The notes under the pieces: generated by a model | Databases searched by the model: none | The model's input: only the letters and a program-made list of their open reading frames with translations | Told to the model about the DNA's origin: nothing | Shown: one piece after another, positions 5,382-10,875 of the stretch | Layout of the letters: each line of letters starts with the position of its first letter | How positions within the stretch are numbered: position 1 is the stretch's first letter | Assembly (NCBI GenBank): GCA_003554345.1 | Contig: PWGE01000125.1 | Location: 1-10,875, forward strand | From: T1SED10-198M sp003554345 [NCBI: Candidatus Sumerlaeota bacterium] | GTDB taxonomy: Bacteria; Sumerlaeota; T1SED10-198M | Reading direction: 5' to 3' | Length of the DNA: 10,875 nt | Translations under genes and position numbers: made by a program

Positions 5382-7627
5382 ATGCTTTTACCTTTCGCTT
5401 GATGGGGCTGGTATCTTTGTTCTTTTTCTCTTTACCAGCCTGGTCATTTTCTCTGCGTGATGTTCCGGATTATCTTCGGCTTGATTTTATTGACATTTTA
5501 CCGGTTGAAATGCCGGCAGTTCGGACACGCCATATGGAGCATCCCACTGACTTGCTGGATTATTCCCTTTCTGAAGAGGAAATAAAAGATTTGTTTGAAT
5601 CTATAAAGCTGGATTATCAGGGGATGGAAGGGGTGAAAGAGGCTTTTGAACAGGAAGATTATGATGTTGCCCTGAAGGAATTGCAAACATATTTTCTGGA
5701 ACGGGAAAGTCCGGTGTATTTTTCTGATAGTCTCCACGAAAATCGTCCTCCACCGGACCCTGAGTATGATACCACAGAAGCTGAGGCGGTGCAAGAACAT
5801 TATTTTAACTTTTCCGGAAATACCGGTAATCCTGGCACCCCTATTGACTGGGACTATGAGGCAGATGATTATATTGAGTGGAACTTTGCTCTTAACCGTC
5901 TCTATTTTCTTTATCCCCTTATACATGCTTACTGGAATACCCATGAAGGGGCATATGCAGATTATGCGGTTGAAGACCTGGCAGATTGGATGATACGAGG
6001 GCCATCTCAAAATGACCGGGTACTGGAGGTCTCTATCAGGATGGCCACCATGCACGATGCCTATTTTTATCTCAGGCATCGTGAACTATTTAGCAGTGAC
6101 CTGCATGGATTGTATTTGTTGAGGATGGTTGAACAGGCTGAATATTTGAAGGATGAGGATAATATTCCCGGCGGAGGATGGCTCAGTCACTGGTGGTATG
6201 CTGCGCTCCTTTTCAGTCGTATATTCCCGGAGTTTCACCTCAGTGAAAACCTGCTTTCAATGGCAGAAGATATTATGGTTGATTTTATAGATGATAATTA
6301 CTATGAAGATGGATTTGCCCGCACTTCAAGTCTTATGTATCACTTTTTTGTAGAAACACCTCATTATATACACCTGAGCACCCTTTATGATGAGAATGAT
6401 TGGGCAGTGCCTGCCAAAGAACGTTTGTATGACATTTTTTCCACTTATGGCAAGGCCCATTTGCCGGATTATGAGTTGCCTCTCTTTGGTGACAGTGAAA
6501 ACAGGGGGGCAGAATTGCTCCGTTTATATATGCTTAAAGTGGCGGATCTGATTGAATGTGAAGGAATTCGTTATCTGGGAACTCAAGGGGAAAAGGGGGT
6601 TCCACCTGATTATACATCGGTAGAAGCTCCCTGGAGTAAACTCTTTTTTCTCAGACGGGACTGGAGTGAGGAGAGCTCGTTTGTGGGCTTAAATATTGGG
6701 TATGGGGAAGGATGGCACAGTCATTATGACTTTCTGTCATTTGTCTATTATATGAACGGGAAAAAATTATTGCGTGATTCTGGTGTGCACAGCTATGAAC
6801 AGGAAGATCGTGAGCGTTTCAGATCATCTATGATGCACAATATTCCTGCTGTTGAAAATAAAGGACAGGAAGCCCAGGTTTCTTTCCCACCGGAAGAACG
6901 TGGAGAAATCGCTTTTTCTCTTTTGAATGAGTCTTTTGATTTGGTCCATGGAACACTGCGTTACCTGGATGAAGACGAGAAAATAACTGAACTTACCAGA
7001 CGGTATTTTTATCTCAAAGAAAAAGATTGTCTTGTGCTTGTGGACTCCTTTTCTCATCTGGAAAAAGAAGTGACTCAGTATTTTCAGATTGGAGCAGAAT
7101 ATGAAGAGCTCACCCCTTCTGTGGGAAAAGTTGAATTCAGTGGTGGAGAATTACAGGCATACCTGACATTACATCCTTTACCGTATGCTATGACACCTTA
7201 TTATGGCAGTGAAGATCCTTTTCTGGGTTGGTATTGTGAAAAATTTCACGATATAGAACCGGCACATACCCTGGCGCTTCATTATCGTCCTCCGTTACCT
7301 CCCAATATGATTTTTGTATTTACCGGTGACCATAAGAGACCGGAAGAAAAGACCATTTTGCAGGCTGATAAGGAAAAAGGACAGTGGGGAATACAACTGG
7401 TGTATGAAGACCGAACTTACTATATGTTTCAGACACCGGAAATTGAGATGAAAAGCGATTTTGATCATTTTTTGCTGGATGGTTTCTATGCTTTTCTGGT
7501 GGTAGAAAATGATAGTATTGTTGAGCTGGTTTCTGATGGTGATCTTTATTACCAGGATATTGAGCTTCAGGAGAACATGTACTTTCCCCCTTACAGTGAG
7601 GTTGGGGACTACCATTCTTTCTACTAA
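5378..7627 (+). CDS. Secreted heparinase II/III-family polysaccharide lyase
   Basis: The 749-residue protein starts with a signal peptide: short N-region, hydrophobic core LMGLVSLFFFSLPAW, likely cleavage near residue 23 after AWS. Residues about 70-420 fit the alpha/alpha-toroid domain of heparinase II/III-like lyases (NRLYFLYPLIHAYW, SIRMATMHDAYFYLRH, and Tyr321-His322 in SLMYHFFVE). Residues about 430-740 fit the C-terminal beta-sandwich domain, opening with GEGWHSHYDFLSF (His447, His449, Asp451) and FRSSMMHN (481-488). Such enzymes cleave uronic-acid polysaccharides by beta-elimination; the sequence does not fix the substrate (heparin-like, alginate or another uronan). The usual Asn of the GNW/GNH motif appears as Gly in GGGWLSHWW (265-273), so activity should not be assumed. 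Translation is probably coupled to pta by the ATGA overlap. Confidence 0.82.
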   Translation: MNAFTFRLMGLVSLFFFSLPAWSFSLRDVPDYLRLDFIDILPVEMPAVRTRHMEHPTDLLDYSLSEEEIKDLFESIKLDYQGMEGVKEAFEQEDYDVALKELQTYFLERESPVYFSDSLHENRPPPDPEYDTTEAEAVQEHYFNFSGNTGNPGTPIDWDYEADDYIEWNFALNRLYFLYPLIHAYWNTHEGAYADYAVEDLADWMIRGPSQNDRVLEVSIRMATMHDAYFYLRHRELFSSDLHGLYLLRMVEQAEYLKDEDNIPGGGWLSHWWYAALLFSRIFPEFHLSENLLSMAEDIMVDFIDDNYYEDGFARTSSLMYHFFVETPHYIHLSTLYDENDWAVPAKERLYDIFSTYGKAHLPDYELPLFGDSENRGAELLRLYMLKVADLIECEGIRYLGTQGEKGVPPDYTSVEAPWSKLFFLRRDWSEESSFVGLNIGYGEGWHSHYDFLSFVYYMNGKKLLRDSGVHSYEQEDRERFRSSMMHNIPAVENKGQEAQVSFPPEERGEIAFSLLNESFDLVHGTLRYLDEDEKITELTRRYFYLKEKDCLVLVDSFSHLEKEVTQYFQIGAEYEELTPSVGKVEFSGGELQAYLTLHPLPYAMTPYYGSEDPFLGWYCEKFHDIEPAHTLALHYRPPLPPNMIFVFTGDHKRPEEKTILQADKEKGQWGIQLVYEDRTYYMFQTPEIEMKSDFDHFLLDGFYAFLVVENDSIVELVSDGDLYYQDIELQENMYFPPYSEVGDYHSFY

Positions 7628-7634
7628 AAGAGAG

Positions 7635-7662
7635 TTGCATTTTAAATTAGAAAGAATATTAT
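7635..7662 (+). promoter_or_regulatory. Candidate promoter for the UDP-glucose dehydrogenase gene
   Basis: TTGCAT (7635-7640) and TATTAT (7657-7662) are 16 bp apart in an AT-rich stretch directly after the lyase stop codon. Both boxes deviate from consensus. No terminator separates the lyase gene from this point, so the downstream gene may also be read from the upstream operon. Confidence 0.4.
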
Positions 7663-7689
7663 GACAGGGACTTTATAAAGAAGTAAAGG

Positions 7690-7709
7690 GGCGTTTTTTT
7701 ATTAACGCC
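7690..7709. repeat. Small inverted repeat upstream of the UDP-glucose dehydrogenase ribosome binding site
   Basis: GGCGTT and AACGCC form a perfect 6-bp stem around an 8-nt T-rich loop. The stem ends 10 nt before the AGGAGG ribosome binding site. Neither strand has a U-tract after it, so it is not a standard terminator. It may stabilise the leader or be an operator. Confidence 0.45.
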
Positions 7710-7731
7710 GCCGGGAAAAGGAGGAGTATCT

Positions 7732-9054
7732 ATGAAAATATGTATGGTGGGTACTGGCTATGTAGGCCTGGTTTCAGGCACCTGCTTTGCAGAAATGGGG
7801 AATGATGTTATTTGTGTAGATATTGATGGGGCAAAGATAGATAAACTCAATAAAGGTATTGTCCCCATTTATGAGCCGGGTCTTGATGAAATGATGAAGA
7901 GGAATGTGGAAGAGGGAAGAATGGAGTTTACAACTGATATTGAAAAAGGAATAAAGAATTCAAGATTCGTTTTCATAGCCGTGGGAACACCACCAGATGA
8001 AGATGGGTCAGCGGATTTGCAGTACGTATTGTCGGTTGCCAGAGATGTGGGTAAATATATGGACAGTTATAAAGTGGTCGTTGACAAATCAACGGTGCCC
8101 GTTTATACCGCCCAAAAAGTGAAAAAAACCATCCAGCAGGAGCTTGAGAAGCGACGTTATTCCTGTGCTTTTGATGTGGTTTCTAATCCCGAGTTTTTAA
8201 AGGAAGGGTCTGCTATTGAAGACTTTATGAAACCGGACCGCATTATCATAGGTATCGATAATGAAAGGGTGGCGGTTTTGATGGAAGAACTGTATGATCC
8301 CTTTGTTAAAAATAATCATCCCATTATCAAGATGAGTGTCACTTCTGCAGAAATGACAAAATATGCGGCTAATGCCTTTCTGGCAACAAAGATATCTTTT
8401 ATGAATATGCTGGCCTCTCTCTGTGAAAAAGTGGGAGCGGATGTTAATGATATACGACGTGGTATAGGGTCAGACTCGCGTATAGGCTATCAATTTTTAT
8501 ACGCTGGAATTGGTTATGGGGGCTCGTGTTTTCCCAAAGATGTACAGGCTTTAATGAGAACTTTTCGCCACCATGATGTCCAGCCTGTTATTCTGGAAGC
8601 GGTGGAAAATATTAATGCCAGACAGAAAAAGGTTCTTGCTCAAAAAATAATCAACTACTTTGATGGCGATCTTTCCGGCCGCACCATCGCTATCTGGGGT
8701 CTTTCATTTAAACCACGAACAGATGATATGCGGAAAGCTCCGTCACTGGTGATTATTCCTGAACTCATAAAAAAAGGCGCAAAAATACGGGCTTATGATC
8801 CGGAAGCCATGAAAGAAGCTCGCTGGCGGCTGGCAGAGTATGAAAAGGATATTACCTACTGTAGCAATAATTATGAAACAGTGAAAAATGCTGATGCAAT
8901 GGCGTTACTGACGGAATGGAGCCTCTTTCGTAAACCTGATTTCAAACGAATGCAAGAGCTTATGAAACATGCTGTCATTTTTGATGGGCGAAATCAGTAT
9001 ATTCCTATGGAAGTAAAAGAGTTTGGCTTTGATTACTTTTCTATAGGTCGCTGA
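7732..9054 (+). CDS. ugd: UDP-glucose 6-dehydrogenase
   Basis: The enzyme oxidises UDP-glucose to UDP-glucuronate with two NAD+, supplying uronic acid for exported polysaccharides or lipopolysaccharide. The 440-residue length is standard. The N-terminal Rossmann fold has GTGYVG (7-12) and Asp30 for the NAD ribose. NPEFLKEG, AEMTKYAANAF (Lys210, Asn214) and GYGGSCFPKD with catalytic Cys266 and Asp270 give the full active site. The C-terminal domain has the typical GLSFKPRTDDMRKAPS and DGRNQY segments. A related UDP-N-acetyl-mannosamine dehydrogenase is less likely given these motifs. ATG 7732 follows AAAAGGAGGAG at ideal spacing. The upstream neighbour is a lyase for uronate polymers, which suggests a shared polysaccharide theme (inference). 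A palindrome-rich gap separates it from the next gene. Confidence 0.95.
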   Translation: MKICMVGTGYVGLVSGTCFAEMGNDVICVDIDGAKIDKLNKGIVPIYEPGLDEMMKRNVEEGRMEFTTDIEKGIKNSRFVFIAVGTPPDEDGSADLQYVLSVARDVGKYMDSYKVVVDKSTVPVYTAQKVKKTIQQELEKRRYSCAFDVVSNPEFLKEGSAIEDFMKPDRIIIGIDNERVAVLMEELYDPFVKNNHPIIKMSVTSAEMTKYAANAFLATKISFMNMLASLCEKVGADVNDIRRGIGSDSRIGYQFLYAGIGYGGSCFPKDVQALMRTFRHHDVQPVILEAVENINARQKKVLAQKIINYFDGDLSGRTIAIWGLSFKPRTDDMRKAPSLVIIPELIKKGAKIRAYDPEAMKEARWRLAEYEKDITYCSNNYETVKNADAMALLTEWSLFRKPDFKRMQELMKHAVIFDGRNQYIPMEVKEFGFDYFSIGR

Positions 9055-9077
9055 TTTTTCCCGGGCAGGTTTACAAA

Positions 9078-9126
9078 CAGATAATAACTGTCAAAAAAGA
9101 GAAAAAGATTATCCTGTCATTTTTTT
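9078..9126 (+). terminator. Weak candidate terminator after ugd
   Basis: CAGATAAT (9078-9085) can pair with ATTATCCTG (9108-9116), with one bulged base, across a loop of 22 nt. A run of seven T follows at 9120-9126. The AT-rich stem and long loop make it a poor terminator. It is the only candidate seen between ugd and the next promoter. Confidence 0.3.
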
Positions 9127-9148
9127 GAATTCATTTGAATTCAAAAAA
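9121..9148. repeat. Perfect 12-bp-arm palindrome that is also a tandem decamer repeat
   Basis: TTTTTTGAATTC (9121-9132) and GAATTCAAAAAA (9137-9148) are exact reverse complements around ATTT. The same DNA contains TTTGAATTCA twice in direct tandem (9124-9133 and 9134-9143). The T run precedes and the A run follows the stem, which is the reverse of an intrinsic terminator, so a protein-binding site is more likely than a terminator. It lies about 25-50 bp upstream of the -35 box of the LacI-family gene. Confidence 0.7.
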
Positions 9149-9150
9149 CC

Positions 9151-9171
9151 AAGCTGAAATTTCTGAAGCTT
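9151..9171. repeat. Imperfect symmetric element just upstream of the -35 box
   Basis: AAGCT (9151-9155) and AGCTT (9167-9171) form a 5-bp inverted repeat. They enclose the perfect 8-bp palindrome GAAATTTC (9156-9163), which is off-centre. The element ends one base before the -35 box at 9173, a position suited to a regulator-binding site. Confidence 0.35.
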
Positions 9172-9172
9172 C

Positions 9173-9200
9173 TTGACAGAATATGAGAATGAGTTAGAAT
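9173..9200 (+). promoter_or_regulatory. Housekeeping-type promoter of the LacI-family/hydantoinase operon
   Basis: A perfect TTGACA (9173-9178) and TAGAAT (9195-9200) are separated by 16 bp. Transcription would start near 9207, giving a leader of about 34 nt before the ATG at 9241. Confidence 0.75.
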
Positions 9201-9224
9201 AAAACGATTCAAATACCTGTTTTA
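9200..9224. promoter_or_regulatory. Candidate repressor operator over the transcription start
   Basis: TAAAAC (9200-9205) and GTTTTA (9219-9224) form a 6-bp inverted repeat with a 13-bp spacer, beginning at the last base of the -10 box and spanning the predicted start site. Inside it, ATTCAAAT (9207-9214) is the reverse complement of ATTTGAAT at 9133-9140 in the upstream palindrome. A LacI-family protein bound here would block transcription, so autoregulation is plausible but inferred only. Confidence 0.4.
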
Positions 9225-9240
9225 ACAAGAGGGCGGTCAA

Positions 9241-10254
9241 ATGAAGAAAGTAACCTTAAAAACAATTGCTGAAATAGCGGAAGTTGGAGTTTCAACTGTT
9301 TCCATGTCGCTTAATGATCACCCTAATATTAATCCCGAAACCAAAAAACGCATCAAACAAATTGCTAAAGAGTTGAATTATGTGCCCAATATTATCGCCC
9401 GTGCTATGGTGCGTAAGCAGACCAGTTTAATTGGGGTGGTTATTCCCCAGATTGAGGGTTCTTTCTACCCTTCTATTCTGGAGGGGTTGGAAGATATTTT
9501 TACAGAAAAACTCTTCAGTACTGTCCTGTGTGTAACCAATCATTCTCAGGAAAAAGAACATTTTTATATGAGTTTGCTCTGTGATAAGCATGTAGACGGC
9601 ATTATTATTGAGCCCTCCCGGGAATTTATCGGGGAAATAGAAAATTTTACACCATATCTGGAAAAAATACCCACTATTTTTACATTGCAGCAATATAAGC
9701 CCGATAGTTTCACCAATGTGATTGTAAATAATGAAAAAGGTGGTTTTCTGGCTGGCGAACACCTTGCTGAAGCTTGTGAAGAACGCATTTTATTTGTTGG
9801 GGGGCCCAAAGGATGGTATACCAATCAGCGTCTTAAGGGTTTTCAGGTGGCCCTTGAAAAAAAAGGTCGTTCCCTTTCCCAGGAGGACTGTCACTTTACA
9901 ACAAGGTATACTTATGAGGCCGGACGAAAAGTGGCGGCGGAAATTTTGTCTCAGAAACAGGATTTCGATGGTATTTTTGCTGCCAGTGATATCATGGCTA
10001 TGGGTATTATGCATGAATTAAGAGAAAAAAATATTCGTGTTCCTGAAGACGTGAGTCTGGTTGGTTTTGATGACCTACCCTTTGTATCCATGCTGGAAGT
10101 TCCGTTGACCACTGTGGCTCAGCCCCAGTTTGAGCTGGGTAATGTAATGGGACAGAAGCTGATAGAACAGATCGAAGAGTATCATTCCACTCCGGAACTT
10201 ATAGTTTTGGAACCTACGCTCATTGTGCGTCAATCAACCAGGAAAAGGATATAA
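9241..10254 (+). CDS. LacI-family transcriptional regulator
   Basis: The 337-residue length is standard for the family. The N-terminal DNA-binding domain has the helix-turn-helix TIAEIAEVGVSTVSMSLN (8-25), followed by the hinge segment NYVPNIIARAMVRK. The periplasmic-binding-protein-like ligand domain begins at SLIGVVIPQIEG and includes FDGIFAASDIMAMG, VPEDVSLVGFDDLPF and the closing VAQPQFELGNVMGQKL. These proteins usually repress sugar or small-molecule genes until a ligand binds. The ligand cannot be read from the sequence. ATG 9241 follows AGAGGGCGG. The next gene begins 3 nt after the stop codon, which makes it the likeliest regulated target besides the regulator itself. Confidence 0.95.
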   Translation: MKKVTLKTIAEIAEVGVSTVSMSLNDHPNINPETKKRIKQIAKELNYVPNIIARAMVRKQTSLIGVVIPQIEGSFYPSILEGLEDIFTEKLFSTVLCVTNHSQEKEHFYMSLLCDKHVDGIIIEPSREFIGEIENFTPYLEKIPTIFTLQQYKPDSFTNVIVNNEKGGFLAGEHLAEACEERILFVGGPKGWYTNQRLKGFQVALEKKGRSLSQEDCHFTTRYTYEAGRKVAAEILSQKQDFDGIFAASDIMAMGIMHELREKNIRVPEDVSLVGFDDLPFVSMLEVPLTTVAQPQFELGNVMGQKLIEQIEEYHSTPELIVLEPTLIVRQSTRKRI

Positions 10255-10257
10255 TCT

Positions 10258-10875
10258 GTGAAAAAAAAATATCGTATTGGGATTGATGTAGGGGGTACGT
10301 TTACCCATGCTGTGGCGATAAACGCCTTTACTTTGGAAATTGTAGCCACCACCAAGGTACCGACCACCCATCAGGCTGAAGAAGGTGTGGCACAGGGGGT
10401 CATTGAATCTCTCATGAGGCTCCTGGAAGAAGGGGGTATTGACCCTGATGAAATTATGCTTATCGCTCACTCCACGACTCAGGCAACCAATGCTCTGCTG
10501 GAGGGTGATGTGGCGCCTGTGGGTATTGTGGGAATGGGAAAACCAGGCCTGGAGGGTCGTTTATCCCAGGCCAATTCTAATATTGGCGACCTGGAACTGG
10601 CTCCCGGGAAATACCTGAAAACATATTATCGTTTTTTGACTCTGGATGATTCCTTTACCGCTGAGTTGGTTCGGGAAACTATTCAGGAACTTAAAGAAGA
10701 AGGAGCACAGGTCATTGTTGCCGCTTCTGCATTTAGCGTGGATGATGCCAGGGCAGAAGAAATGGTGATGAATCAGGCCCGTGAAATAGGTCTTCCCGCT
10801 ACCGCTACCAGTCATATTTCTCAGCTTTATGGCTTGAAAGTAAGAACCCGGACTGCTGCTATAAATTCCTCAATG
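10258..10875 (+). CDS. Hydantoinase/oxoprolinase-family protein (HyuA-like), 3'-truncated
   Basis: The frame is open from GTG 10258 to the window edge, giving 206 residues. The start follows AAGGA at 8-nt spacing and sits 3 nt after the LacI-family stop codon. The N-terminus has the actin-like nucleotide-binding motif IGIDVGGTFT (7-16), followed by HSTTQATNALLEGDVAPVGIVGMG, typical of the N-terminal domain of the hydantoinase A/5-oxoprolinase family. Members couple ATP hydrolysis to opening of cyclic amides or, in related groups, to ketone carboxylation; the substrate is unknown here. The usual Asp after GGTFT is His17. No hyuB-like partner is visible because the window ends. Confidence 0.88.
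   Translation, partial: MKKKYRIGIDVGGTFTHAVAINAFTLEIVATTKVPTTHQAEEGVAQGVIESLMRLLEEGGIDPDEIMLIAHSTTQATNALLEGDVAPVGIVGMGKPGLEGRLSQANSNIGDLELAPGKYLKTYYRFLTLDDSFTAELVRETIQELKEEGAQVIVAASAFSVDDARAEEMVMNQAREIGLPATATSHISQLYGLKVRTRTAAINSSM

Noticed and set aside
5833-5848. TGGCAC-N5-TTGAC, resembling a sigma-54 -24/-12 promoter
   Set aside because: It lies deep inside the lyase coding region, the -12 element lacks the GC core, and no gene starts downstream.
5498-6079. 193-codon minus-strand open frame inside the lyase gene
   Set aside because: It is antisense to a well-supported secreted lyase, has no recognisable domain, and resembles a reading-frame shadow.
7690-7709. Hairpin before ugd as a rho-independent terminator
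   Set aside because: No U-tract follows the stem on either strand; the T run is in the loop.

Overview
The window reads as a chromosomal segment of an anaerobic, fermentative or hydrogen-metabolising bacterium. The main evidence is a complete hydG gene (maturation of [FeFe] hydrogenase) with its small TM1266-type regulator, and a phosphotransacetylase. Base composition is moderately AT-rich by eye. Shine-Dalgarno sequences are strong (AAAGGAGGAG type) and promoters are near-consensus housekeeping type. I cannot assign a phylum. The mix of an NtrC-type regulator, a secreted polysaccharide lyase, a LacI regulator and [FeFe]-hydrogenase genes fits several anaerobic lineages. No rRNA, tRNA, CRISPR array, insertion sequence or phage gene was seen.

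Layout. (1) 1-2071, plus strand: the nearly complete end of a PHP-domain metallo-phosphoesterase, then a full sigma-54-dependent response regulator. (2) 2068-3797, minus strand: a TM1266-type regulator followed by hydG. The hydG stop codon overlaps the response-regulator stop codon tail to tail. (3) 3798-4049: a divergent control region with two excellent back-to-back promoters. On the minus side, a leader of about 147 nt carries several stem-loops, including one that covers the regulator's ribosome binding site. (4) 4050-7627, plus strand: yidD, pta and a secreted heparinase II/III-family lyase, packed tightly, with an ATGA overlap between pta and the lyase. (5) 7732-9054: UDP-glucose 6-dehydrogenase. 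(6) 9055-9240: a palindrome-rich control region with a consensus promoter. (7) 9241-10875: a LacI-family repressor and, 3 nt later, the first 206 codons of a hydantoinase/oxoprolinase-family protein that runs off the window.

How the genes may work together. The minus-strand pair belongs to hydrogenase assembly. hydE, hydF and the hydrogenase are not in view. The lyase and the UDP-glucose dehydrogenase both deal with uronic-acid polymers, one by cleaving and one by making the UDP-glucuronate precursor, so together they may shape an exported polysaccharide (inference). The LacI repressor most likely controls itself and the hydantoinase-family gene through the palindromes in front of it (inference).

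The enzymes belong to known families. The least explained material is in the two control regions: the structured hydG-operon leader and the repeat-dense DNA upstream of the LacI gene.
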